DNA of 64,000 nt, taken from NCBI RefSeq assembly GCF_011386835.1, contig NC_088796.1:32133011-32197010 (forward strand), written 5' to 3'. A program made the translations under genes and the position numbers. The notes below the pieces were generated by a model. That model searched no databases and was not told the origin of the DNA. It saw nothing but the letters and a program-made list of their open reading frames with translations. Below are positions 34,508 to 46,490 of this stretch, one piece after another (position 1 is the stretch's first letter; every line of letters starts with the position of its first letter). Source of the stretch: Chrysemys picta bellii (Eukaryota > Chordata > Testudines > Emydidae).

Positions 34508-35999
34508 GGACTGAACCATGATTACTGAGTACTCAGGACCTGAGATTGTGCCTTCTTCCATTGAAGTCAATAGCAATATTGGCTTCCTCTCTAGCCTAAA
34601 TAAGACCAAAGAACTTTCAGTATTGTTGTCATCCAGTATTTGATTTTATTTCCTAAGCCATTACTAAGCAATGACATTTCTTTTACTCTAGTGTTTTTGG
34701 TTTGTTTGTTTTGATTAGTTTTGGTTTTTTAATATAGTGGCTTTATCTCAGTTTGCACTGTACAATGAATTTTTTTTTACAAATATTATTACAATAAATG
34801 CTTTTTTTGTGGAGCTAGTGATGTTGATGAATAACAATACCATTTCCTTGTTTTTCCTCAAGATTTCCTGCTTATTTTTTGTTCAGCCAAAGGAAAAAAA
34901 TCACATTTGCCCTTAGCATTTGTATTTTGAAATCCCTTATCAAAGATGTTTGTCAACAGATCATTAGGTGCACTAGGAAAACAATTAGCTGTCTTTATCA
35001 TTTGTAGATTAGCTGTCTTTATCATTTGTAGATTGCATTGTCATTTAAAATATGATTGAAGCAGACACATTCAACTTTCATGTATGACTATGAGTCTTAT
35101 TTCCTCTTCATTATGGCTATTTAATATAAACAAAGGATGCTAATTGTCTTTCTGATGCAAGAATAGGATAAGATCCCATGGAAAACACATCTGTCTCCAA
35201 ATCTCACCTTGTCACAGAGATAAACAAGTTCTCACTGCCTAAAAGCCAACACAAGCTACTACTCTGAAACCTAAAAAAAGAGGAACATTCTTCAGAGAAT
35301 TTGCTTGGTGACTGGGCCAAAATGCTGCTTGACTCATGCAAAATGAAAGGCAGTGGTTTATCTTCACAAGGAAACAGCATGACTGCTGTTTTTCATTGTG
35401 TAGTAGAGTAATAGCACTATTAATTCATGATTCACCCCCCCCCCAAAAAAAGTCTTCATACATCAATTATTATTGCACCAGGAGCTGGGATTAAGGCCAG
35501 AGAGTGGACAAAATACAGCAGGCATGCTATATTAGAAAACTATATTCTGACAAATTAAATTAAGATCTTGACTCAAAGTCTCAAACTTATACAGCCAAGA
35601 GTTAAATCTCTTTGATCTTATCTTTTTGTGCCTGATATAGGACAAGATTTGCTTTTTTCTATGAAACCCATGCAGACCGGTGCCAGGTATCAGGCACCAA
35701 AACCATTCTTCAGTTGTAGGACTGGATAGTTCAGAGCAAACTAAGCAGACACATTGCCAGACCACTTTGTTGCTGCTTATTTCCTCCCCAGCTGGGGGCT
35801 GAAATGCCCACTAACTGGCAGACGCTGACTTGATTGTGTTGCACTGGCAATTGCAGTAGCAGCCAGTAGAATTCATCCCAGTGCCATGAAGAGATTTCCT
35901 AACATTTACATAGGAGAAGATAAAGAAGATAAAGAATCCTTATGCAATCTCCTATACACGTGTGGCCAAGCAGGATCTTACCAGGGTAGAATTACAGTG
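34508..35999. other. Gene-free DNA with a 24-bp tandem duplication
   Basis: No coding region. Two perfect adjacent copies of a 24-bp unit (attagctgtctttatcattt then gtag) lie at 34984-35007 and 35008-35031. A C9/A run near 35437-35450 is simple sequence. Confidence 0.5.
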
Positions 36000-36850
36000 T
36001 CGCAAGGTCTCAGTTGGTCCGCCGAGCCGCTGGAGGCGGTGGGGAGCTACTGCCTCACAGAAAGGCCTTGGTCACACCTCTCAGTCGACGAGGAATTAGC
36101 AGAGGGAGGTGCGCTGTCGCAGTTGGCGCGACACAAGAGTACCGGCCAGGGTCCATGGCACACCACTCAGGCAGGGGAGCGCCGAAAAGAGTCCTTAGCT
36201 CTTTATCAGGGTTCTGCCACCCCAAGGCAGGATGGCAGGGGTAGGAGAACACAGGCCCACACGACTCAACTGCGTTCCAGTCCAGGACCCTGACAGTGGC
36301 GGGAGGAGAGGGCCCCACCACTGGGTCAGTGGGGATCCGTCCGTAACACGCTGACCAAACACTAACTTACCGCACTGTCCAGTTCCACTCTGGGCTACTT
36401 CCTACCTGGTCTCTCGAGTGGGTCCCTGTGGTTTCTTCCACTCATTAGAGTATTCAGCGGCTGGTAGCCCTGGTAGCTCCAGCTCACTCTCAGTGTTGGG
36501 CTCACTTGGGCTCAGGTCGCTGCCCTGCTCCTCCAGTTCCTCGGGGTACTCTGCGGCTGGCAGTCCTGGTAGCTTGAGTCCTTCCGCTGGATCAGGTTTC
36601 CGCTGGTCCAGGGCATCTCCTGGTTCGGCAGCAGGGTCTATAGGGAACAGCCAGCAGTCTGTGTCTGTCTTCCTCCCTGGTGCTGCCCTAACTGGGCTAA
36701 GGGCCCTGCCTTTTTTACTTCCTGTTCCACCCCTCCCCTTCTGGAGTAAGCTTGGCCTGGCTCCGCCCACTCAGGCTGAGAGAGTGGCTCTTTACCCTCT
36801 GGTTCAGAGGGAGGCCACCCCGGCTTCCTACACACAGACACTTTTCAGAA
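36000..36850. repeat. GC-rich unclassified interspersed repeat
   Basis: An abrupt GC-rich island. On the minus strand a frame spans 36402-36770 and contains an internal duplication (LKLPGLPAAEYPEE and LELPGLPAAEYSNE), mirrored in DNA by 'ggctggtagccctggtagct' and 'ggctggcagtcctggtagct' about 95 bp apart. No protein domain or terminal repeat is visible. It resembles LTR or internal non-coding sequence of a retroelement, but I cannot confirm that. Confidence 0.35.
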
Positions 36851-39800
36851 GTTCCTACTAAAACTGAAAAGCAAATAAAAAGCCCCGAATAGCACTATCT
36901 TTCAGATAATCCTGAGGATAGCTATAATATGGGGCTTGATGGTTCAGAAGAATAGTCCTACACTATGGATTCTTTTCCTCTAAGTCTGTTATTAACACCT
37001 TTCTCACCAGGAGAGTGGCTGTATATAATGTAATGAGCTGATAACTTCTGCTCAGTTCATAGTGGACAGGTGGTCACTTTACAAAAAAAATCAGCAATTT
37101 GCACCATTGTTCGCTGTCTCAGCAGAAAGGCCAAATACTGAATGGACGAAACTGCCCATTCACTCCTAGAGATGATCCTTTAAGTTCAGGGCTGAAGTAC
37201 ATTTGTGAGGCACCCTCTTGCTATAACCATTCTGAGGCTAGAGAAATGCAGGTTAAAGAGCTATCACTACATCACCATCCATTAACATGAAATTCTGTAA
37301 AAATCCAAATAAATCCAAGTGTTTCAAGTCTTGGCACATACCATAATGTATATCCGGAGCCCCTCATAATATTTACCTAAGCAGCTTTGGCATCATCCGC
37401 ATTCAGTTGTTACTATGGTGATGTTATTCAATAGATTTTAAAACAAAATGACATAATAATTATTAATAATTATGTAATATCAATTAACATAACAATTATT
37501 GGATGCGATTGTGGCTGCCTTCTGTGAGTATCCAAGAGGAGAGAGCATAAGCAATTGTACTTACTGCTTGTGCCCCTACCCTCTGTCAAATTGAAGAAAG
37601 CAGTCACTGACGTAGGCTAACATTGCCACTTATGTGAGGCTCTTCAAAATGGGAAAAATATTGTGGAGGGAAGGCCAGAAAACACCCCACTTTACACTAG
37701 CCGCGGAGCTCTCCTGTGGCAGGGAGTAGGAAGCAGTACACGATGCACCCTTTTAAAGTGTGGTAGGCAGTCCACTGCAGCACGTGCTCCTCAGAGGAAA
37801 GCTGGATGACTCATCCAGAATTCTTCTCTATATAGCTACTAAACAACGCCAGTCTTTTGAAGCTGAAACCTGGCCCATATCTAATTCCTGTGTCTGGGAG
37901 ATGAGACTTCGCTATTGAAAATACTCTTAGGCTCAGGCTTTGGGGCAAAGAAAGTCCATGGTTCGACTCCTGCCCACACTGAACTGCTAAACAAAACAAA
38001 ATTAAATGGTTATTCTCTGAATAATAAAATAAAAGGTCAGTTTAGAGGATGAACATTCTCAAAAATGTGTTTTGGCTACTGTAGCCATGATGGAGGAAAG
38101 TTACTAAACAAGGTCTCCAGATACAATAATGTGAATTCAAGGGCTTTTTTGTGTGTTTCAGAGCAATAGCTTATTTTATGGGTACAACCATTAAAAACCA
38201 CTCACTAACTGCTGTAACTATATTTTTAACCTTTAGTTTAATACTAATTTATCACATCTGCACTCTTCATTGTTGAATAGTTGTAGACCTTTACGGTGGG
38301 GACCAGATATACAGAAGCACGTATGTGCTGCTTGTCTGTGATTTATCTTATTTAATGCCATTGGTTAATGTCCTGAGAGTTCCCAAGCTGCACATTTTAA
38401 AGTCTCCTACTCGTATTATGACTACTGCATGGCTGTACAAATTACATTCTGTAATGTCCTCTTTCACAGGGGCAAAAAGAAGATACATATTTGCATGGGA
38501 GAAGTGAAAGAGGAAATAGAGCAAGGTTAGATTAATCTGAAACTAGTAATACAAAACCCAAAAAGCTTGAAGCAAATAGTCAAAGCATGCTATTACTGCT
38601 AATATTGGTTTGCTTCTTAGACTTGTTCTAAATTATGTATGAAATGCTGTGTTTATGCTATCCTTGCTGGTTTCTTCTGCAGAAGTTTATCCACTTCCAT
38701 AGTATTTTAGGTATTATGCTGAGCTTTTAATTTTTTTCATTTTATGATAGCTAGAGTACAATTGTACCTTGTTCTGGGATGGTCACACAGAATGTACATT
38801 AACTCTCCCAAAATCAGATGATACCTTTGTATGATGTCATGCTCAGGAAACCCAGAACTGTGAGCCACTGTGTTACCATTCTGCCTTAGCAAGATTGAGA
38901 GCTTTGCTGCTGCTAAACTGTGTCAATTCCCTGACACACCAGCCTGTCTGCCTTGCTAGAAAACTCTTTAAGACTCTGCAAACTAAAACCTTGTCTTGCA
39001 GGTAATGTCAGTGAACCCCAGTTCCTGAGTTCACCAGGCACATATCCCTGCAGTGTCCAGTCCTTTTCACTGGACACTCACAGAAATTATTAAATGTGCT
39101 GCCTCCAAAGAGACAGAGCACTCATCAGCCTGTTAGGTTAGCTGAAGACTCACTCTTCACTTTAATACACAGCACTTAGATGGTTTTGTAATAAATCAAT
39201 AATAAGTTTATTAACAAAGAACAGAGATTTAAGTGATACTAAGCAAGAATAAAAGAGACAGGTATAGTTACAAATAAAACAAAATAACACATACTTGCTA
39301 TTGACTAAAACTTAATTTTATCAAGTCGCAATCTATGCCTAAGCAGTTTTCTTATTTATATGAAGTTACCAGCATTCCTAAATCCTCCAGACTAGGGGAT
39401 CCAACTTCCATAGGCTCAATGGGTACTGAACCTATGTCTCCTCAGTAATGAATAACTAAAAGCTCTTTTTGCTCTCCTTACATTACTTAAGGTTCATAGT
39501 CTCTGCCTGAAGAGCCAGGAAGTCTTCTTGGGGAGCAAATTGTGTTCCCTGACAGGATTGTTAAATGGTCTCCCTTACTCATTTAGCTTGATGGCTTTGT
39601 TTACCTTATTTGCAAATATACTTCCATTGTCCTTCACCTGTAACCAGTCTAGTCAGACAGGTTAATACACATTCCATTGTGCAGGGTAGGATGGGTTTTA
39701 TGCTCTGCACATTCCAGCACACATCTAAAACTCTTTGTACCCAACCTGTACATACATGACACAATGGTTTTCAGGACAACCTTGTCACCATTTTACATAT

Positions 39801-42474
39801 GATACCTTGCCTGACACCTTTGAGGCATATATTTTGGCAACAGTGTGTTGGGGCAATGAGTGTGTCAGGTCTGATGTGAGTTACAGTATGGGGAGCCCTC
39901 CATCAGTTGGCTTTGAGGTGTTCCTGGAGTCACACTTTGAAAGTCATCAAAAAATGTATACTATAAATAAGTTCCTCTAGCCACAGGAAATTTTTTCTCT
40001 GAATATAACCACTGCTAGCTGCTCCCAAAATGTGGCTTTTTATAAATGTAAACAAAGCCCCATCAGTCCACAGGTATATTAAACCCTCTTGTTAATCCAT
40101 CCCCAGTTAGGCCCAACAAGGCCCCTTATAAAACAGAATTAATTGCTCTCCAAGTTTAGCTGGGTTGAAGGTGGCCACTGGAATATCTTTGAGACTATCA
40201 ATATAAGCGTCATTGCTTTCTGTTCATAAACAGAAAGTTTGTTCTAGTAAACAGAGCCTCAGAATTCACTTTACACACAGCTTTGTTAAGTATAGATCCA
40301 ATCAACTTCCATTCAATGCTCTGTGTTTTCTGTTTAACTATAGGAATATTTACTATAAGGGAAAAATGGGGGAAGTTAACATTTAGCAGAAAGAAAATGA
40401 TGGGTGAAAGAGACAGATGAAATACGGATGTTTCACTTGTATACATTTATTTCCCTGACATAGGAAGAAATATAGTTGGATGATGTATCTGGTAAATTAA
40501 GGTCTCCATTAAAATGGTAGCTACAAACATTGAACCACTTCGCCTATGGGAGAAGGGGTTGTTCACTTGTCTATTATTTACATTGTTGTAGTGCCCCAAA
40601 TGTATTGGGTACTATTCATACATATAGGAAAAGACAGTTTCGGTCTCAAAAAGCATACAGTTTGAAGAGACAAAATCAGACAAAGGCTGGAGGGAAAAGA
40701 CAAGTAAATTGGTAAGTGGGATGGCTTGGCACATGTCTTCATACTTCTATTGCTTTTGCTAATATTGTATTTTAGGCTGCTTTACTCACAACAGCCTACT
40801 TAACGAAAGCACATCTGTTCACCTGTGCTGTAGGTAATAGACGATGGAAGCTTTATCATTGATTTCCATGGGCACAGGGTCATCGCAGGGCTTTGATTAA
40901 GTTCCACATTAGGGCTCTGCAAAAGGTCAGAGCACTGGGTGAAACAGCTTCACAGAGGGGTTAGATAGCTATGACAGAGTACACCGGCATCAGGCCTAGG
41001 GAAGAGCCACGCCATTCACTTCCAGCTCACTGGATAGTGACCTCCATGTAGATACTGTCAACTTTACACTATGTCGCATATCCTTGATGGGTGCCCACTG
41101 ACTTACTTTAATGGCAGGCTACCGGCTCTTCACTTGGCTGATGACAAATCTATTAAATGGCTGGGCACACTGTGTATACGCTGATGATGAGTTACCTGCA
41201 ACCTGTTCCATAAGTGATGTGGAGCAGTTGCGGTCTTTCTTCTAGCTAATAGGTTGGAGTAGCATCCTGGCTCCTGATTTGAAAGAACAAGGAATACATT
41301 TCACTTTCACTTCTCTCACACACAAGGAAAGATGTAGGGTTGATATTGGAATAGTTGACTTCACCCTTTATGAATACATCTGTCCAAAATTCCACAGCTC
41401 TGTTAACGAATAAATATAGCAGGATAGATTTTTCCCAGTAATAATAATAATCGATTGTTAAGGTGAGTAAAGATTTAATAACCAATGTGGATCATATATT
41501 CCTGTCAGTACTCATGTCATCCATTGAAGTAATCCATCAACTCTGATTTTATTTTGTTCTCCTAACTGCAGAATAAATAGATCTGTCAGAGAATGCATGC
41601 TGTAATTGTTTCAGAGGAAGTCTTTTCTGTAGATAAGATCATTTTAATTTAGATACTCATTATTAAAATGTCAATTAACCTTGATTTTTCATCCTTTATT
41701 ATTATTTAAACTAAGCACCAAATAACTTTGATGCAGATGTAGAACTGTAAAACCTTTAATGAGGTAAATTGCTTATAGAGCTCTAGTTTAATTAGTTCAG
41801 TCATTTTCAGTCACTTCTAATTACATAACTAAATTCTCTACATTTGGCAAATCTCACAGTTAGTATGAACTCTTCTTTCATGGTAATTAGCTTAATATTC
41901 AATGACCTCATTTGTGTACACTTGTGACTTAATTTATGTTTTCATAAACAGTTAATTTTAATTCTTCTCCACACCGGCTGCTACTGTGACAATTTCTTCC
42001 TCAGTTTAAGATGCATTCCAAAGCATCATACATTCAGTTTAAATGTATGACATGTACATTAATGGTAATTAATTAATGTGGGAGCCTACAATTTCCATTT
42101 ATTTCACATGAAAAAAATCATAAAAGAATGGGTGATCAGTTTATACAATATATACACTTCCAACCAGGACATCTCTTATGCCTGTACCATTGATTCCCAC
42201 TTCCATCAAGCATCCAGCTGGTTCAATGATCTGGAAGAGTATCTACCTCATACAGCATCCTGATAGATGAGGGTGGAAGTACCCATGCCACTGCCTTCAA
42301 TTTTTTCCTAATAAGATAATAGTCTCTTGAAACCTTCTTTGATATTCACTTACTCCTATGGAGACCCTGCCCACCACCACACACACATTGCCTACTCTGA
42401 CTTTCATCTGTGGAGAAAATGAATCACCCCATCTCCTGCCTGAGTGGGAAAACCCTGGAGACATTTTACTGTAA
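36851..42474. other. Gene-free DNA; possible old retroelement text at about 38880-39960; ATTA-rich stretch at about 41560-42075
   Basis: No coding genes. 40595-40665 ('caaatgtattgggtactatt', 'cagtttcggtctcaaaaagc') looks like a SINE tail remnant. 38880-39960 has a uniform, less AT-rich texture compatible with an old retroelement, but no ends or protein motifs were found. 41560-42075 has many TAATTA/TTAATT motifs and no repeats. Confidence 0.3.
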
Positions 42475-42780
42475 GGCTACATCTACACTTGGAGCTAAAG
42501 GTGTGATTCTGAGGTCACATAGACATACTCGCACTAGCTCTCATTGCGCAAGTGTGCTAAAAATAGTACAATACTGCATCCTGGGCAGTGATGAGTGGTA
42601 ACATGGGCGAGAGGTCCTGAGTACAAATCCACCCAGCTCCCGTGGGTACATACTCAGGGCAGCTAGCCTGTGCTACAATGACTACACTACTATTTTTAGC
42701 ACACTAGCTCAATGAGAGCTAGTGCAATTATATCTGCTTGAGCTGGGAACCACAACCCTAGCTCCAAATGTAGATGTGGC
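42475..42780. mobile_element. PIF/Harbinger-like MITE (about 306 bp)
   Basis: Inverted ends ggctacatctacacttggag and, reverse complemented, gccacatctacatttggagc. The flanking triplets are TAA (42472-42474) and TTA (42781-42783), close to the TWA target of PIF/Harbinger. The interior also pairs ('gctctcattgcgcaagtgtg' with 'cacactagctcaatgagagc', 'aaaatagta' with 'tactattttt'). The open frame at 42410-42601 overlaps it by chance. Confidence 0.65.
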
Positions 42781-42829
42781 TTATGATCTCTTTTGCATGG
42801 AAGAGAGACAGAATTAACTTAGTGGATGG

Positions 42830-44287
42830 GTGTAAGCAGTAGAGGTGATATATCTTCACTTTAGTGAGGTTTTTGTCATGGTCAAACATGGCATTCTAGG
42901 GAAACATGGTCTAGGTGAAATCACTCTAAGATTGGTGCACATCTGGCTGAAAGGCCATACTCAGTTAATTGTTTGCTGTCAGACTGAGAGGACATATCAA
43001 GTGGGGATCTGTCCTGGGTCCGATATTATTCCATACTTTCCACTACTGATTTGGCTGATGGATTAGAGAGTACACTTATAAAATTTGCAGATGAAACCAA
43101 GCTTAGAGGGGTTGCAAACACTTTGGATGGCAGGGTTAGAACTCAAAAGGACCTTGATATATTGGAGAATTGGTCTGAAATCAGTAAGATGAATTTCAAT
43201 AAAGACAAGTGCAAAGTACTACATGTAGGGAGGACGAAGTCAAATACACAAATACAAAAAGGTGAATAACTGACTAGGCAACAATACTGCAGAAAAGGAT
43301 CTGGGAATTGTAGATCACAACTTGAATGAGTTAACCGTGAAATTCTGGTGCAAAAAAGGCAAATGTCATTCTGCGATGTATTAACAGGAATGTCGTATGT
43401 AAGATATAGGTAGTAATTATTCCTCTTTACTTGAGACTGGTGAGACCTAGCCTGGGTACCATACAAAGAAAGATGTGGACAATTGGAGAGAGTCCACAAA
43501 AAACCAACAGAAATGATGAAGGGTTTCAAAAACATGACCTATGAGGAAAGGTTGAAAGAATGTTTAGTCTAGAGAAATGAAGTCTGAGGAGGGACCAGGT
43601 AATAGTCTTCAAATATATAAAAGGTTGTTATAAAGTGGACAATTATCAATTGTTCTCCATGTCCACTGAGGGTAGGACAAGAAGTAATGAGCTTAGTTTG
43701 CAGCAAGGGAGATTTAGGTTAGTTCAGGGGTCGGCAACCTCTGGCACGTGGCTCACCAGGGTAAGCACCCTGGTGGGCCGGGCCAGTTTGTTTACCTGCC
43801 GCGTCTACAGGTTCACCAATCGCGGCTCCCACTGGCCGCGGTTCACCACTCCAGGCCAATGGGGGGCTGCAGGAAGCAACGCAGACTGAGGGATGTGCTG
43901 GCCGCAGCTTCCCGCCGCCCCCATTGGCCTGGAGCAGCGAACCGCAGCCAGTGGGAGCCGTGATTGGCTGAACCTGCAGACGCAGCAGGTAAACAAACTG
44001 GCCCGGCCCACCAGGGTGCTTACCCTGGTGAGCCACGTGCCAGAGGTTGCCGATCCCTGGGTTAGTTATTAGGAAAAACGTTCTAACTACAAGGATAGTT
44101 AAGCACCAAAACAGGTTACCTCATGGAATCCTTGTCATCAAAGGCTTTTCAGAACAGGTTAGACAAACATCTGTTGGATCTAAATAAATTAAGGTCTAAA
44201 TATCCTTAATCTTGCTTGAGTGTGGGGGGATGGACTAGATGACCCCTCAAGTTCCTTTCCTGCCTTATGTTTCCATGATTTCTATGT
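42830..44287 (+). mobile_element. CR1 3' portion, interrupted by a hAT palindrome
   Basis: 'gatatatcttcactttagtg', 'aggtttttgtcatggtcaaa' begin the recognisable CR1 text. The decayed frame LIKFADETKLRGVANTLDG (FADE in place of FADD) and DILENWSEISKMNFNKDKC lie at 43073-43212. The 3' UTR ends 'gactagatgacccctcaagt', 'cctgccttatgtttccatga'. A hAT element occupies 43725-44059. CR1 text resumes exactly after the duplication ('attaggaaaaacgttctaac'). Confidence 0.85.
43725..44059. mobile_element. 335-bp palindromic hAT-type MITE within CR1
   Basis: Ends caggggtcggcaacctctgg and, reverse complemented, cagggatcggcaacctctgg. Perfect 8-bp duplication ggttagtt at 43717-43724 and 44060-44067. The two arms pair along nearly the whole element ('ccagggtaagcaccctggtg' / 'caccagggtgcttaccctgg', 'gtttgtttacctgc' / 'gcaggtaaacaaac', 'ggctcccactggccgcggtt' / 'aaccgcagccagtgggagcc'). 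Overlapping frames on both strands are products of the palindrome. Confidence 0.92.
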
Positions 44288-46490
44288 CTAAGATCCCCTC
44301 AGTTGTGTGTGTGAATGTCACTGCTGTTCTCCTTGAAGATGATATATTGCCATCCACTTCTGGAAGAGTTACTTAAGATTTACACTTATTTATTTAGATT
44401 TAAAATAATAAAAAGACACCTCTCCAAGGTTCTAGGCACCCCCAACATGATTAATCATGGAATAAATACAGTAGAATAAACCTTAGCAGTATTAAAATCA
44501 ATTCCACAAATACTCAACCAGTCACCTACTCAGTCACCTACTCAGCCAGTCACCTACCACTTTTATCATCTAGGAAGCAGACCCTCAGCCTTCTCCAGAG
44601 ACCCAATCAAACAGATATCTTTTTCACAATACCCCAAAGTCAGCAAATTTGGACTGTTTTGCACCAAGAAGGGGAATAAGTTTCAAAGTCCTGGATAGCC
44701 TCACAGAGAATGCCATGATAGCCGCCACCTTTTTGTTTTATAACAAGAGATCCAGTTTAGGCACCCCCGCTGACTGCAATTGTGGCAGTATGGGCACAGG
44801 AAGAGAAGTGGTCCCTCTGGTAGGCCAGTCCCAGATCATTCAGAGCTATATAGGTCATAACCAATACCTTAAACTCTACCCAGAGTCCAGTGGGCTACCA
44901 GTGAGATGCCTCACTCAGGAAGCAAGCCACATTCTGCATCAGCTTCAATCTCTGAACGATTTTAAGGGGTAGCCCCGGTAGAGCTCATTGCAGTAGTCTA
45001 AACTTGATGTGACAAAAGCATAGATAACGGTGGCAAGGTGGGCATCCAAAAGGAAAGCCTGAAACCTCCTTGCCTCGGGCAAAAGGCTGAGCAGGTTACT
45101 GCTCTAATATGCAACTGGGGATCTAAATTGCAAACACTATTAACTAGTGGTGGATGTACTCTATCCCCACCTCGCCTCAGACTATGGCTACTGCCAGTCT
45201 CGATCTAGACCCCGTTCACTGGGGCAGACTGCAGTATAAATGTCACTCATCACCAGCAAGGGAGGTTTGGACCTGCTACCTCTGCCTATCCTTGGGCTTT
45301 GTGGAATTGATTTTATCCCCTCTGCAACCCCAGTACCCTTTCCGGCCTTTAACAAGGCCTGCAGCCTGGGGGGTTTCCAGGCTGGAGCTTCCCCAGCTCC
45401 TCTAGCTTTCCCCCAGCCCAGCTCCACTTTAGGTACTCTTTCTCAGCTCCCAGACAGCCAGGCCCTTCGCCCTCAAGGGCTAGAGGGAGAGTCCTACAGC
45501 TCCTGGCTTCACTGGCCTTTATAGGGCCAGCTATGGTGTGACTGGGGCATGGCCGCAACTGTGGCTGTTTCCCCAATCAGCCGAGGCTTGCTGCTTTCCC
45601 CAGGAGCAGCCCTCTCGCAACCTCAGCCCTCTCCTAGGGCTGTTTTCATGTGACCATCCCGCTAAATCATCCATTCCCCAGTCTCACCTAGTGGCTGAGA
45701 TGCAGAACTCCATTATCCAAATTAGACAAGATAGAGACATATAGTTGGGTGTCATCAAACTCTTCAAAACATACAACCTCATGCCTCCTTACTCACTCTC
45801 CCAAGAGCAGAGAAGCAGTTTTTCACAACTACCCACCGAGGTCGCTCTCAGAGAAAAGAGCAAAGCCACTCAAGAGCAGCCCTGCCCATTCCCACTAAGG
45901 TCCACTGGAGAGTCAACAACATCTTGTAATCAATTGAACCTCATTTGCTAAGCAGGGGTAAAGATGCCAAATCCCAGTGAAGAAGAGAGAGGCTGGGGAC
46001 AGAATTGGTGGTGTGGGCTCTGCCAAGGGAGTCCTAAACTCCACTTGACCCTCCCCTCTCCACTGGTTAAAAAGATAGCTGATTACACTCAGTTGAGAGC
46101 CCTTGTTTTGTACAGAGCTGAAATCACTGATAACCAGGTGTTGAGCCTTAGACCTGCTGTGGGGCAGTGTTGCAGTGAAAGAGACTGTACAGCCTGCACT
46201 ACCAGTGAGGTTCCCCACTACCTGTGAAATCACTGAGAGCTGGGTTAAGTGGTGGAACCTCAGAATGTGACATCACAGCAGAGAGCAGTAGCTGTGGGAC
46301 CACGGCCAGTGATAGCAGAGTGGCGGAGGCAGCAGTTGTGGCCAGTGGCAGCAGAGTGAACAATGGCGGGAGCAGCGAACAGCGACTGCAGAGTAAAGGG
46401 CAGCAAATCTGAGCCATTCGCAGCAGAAGATGCAGCATCTGAGGTGTTGCTTGATGCCTTCCCCCTGGGATGGGAGATGAACTCACATGT
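44288..46490. repeat. Cluster of unclassified interspersed repeats
   Basis: Three textures follow each other. 44400-45130 has text such as 'gtagagctcattgcagtagt' that reads like an old dispersed repeat. 45180-45690 is a GC- and pyrimidine-rich block with overlapping frames on both strands. 46210-46490 is rich in cag/gcagcag. A short 12-bp tandem (cagtcacctact) lies at 44519-44557. I cannot bound or classify them, and no domain appears in any frame. Confidence 0.35.

Noticed and set aside
37960..37985. B-box-like ggttcgactcc suggesting a tRNA gene
   Set aside because: No matching A box, acceptor stem or cloverleaf could be formed around it. Probably a chance match or SINE remnant.
38880..39960. 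Possible endogenous retroviral or LTR fragment
   Set aside because: Texture only. No terminal repeats, primer-binding site or gag/pol motifs could be seen.
43635..44036. Overlapping frames on + and - strands, with identical segments such as MAHQGKHPGGPGQFVYL
   Set aside because: The identical text on both strands results from the palindromic hAT element, not from two genes.
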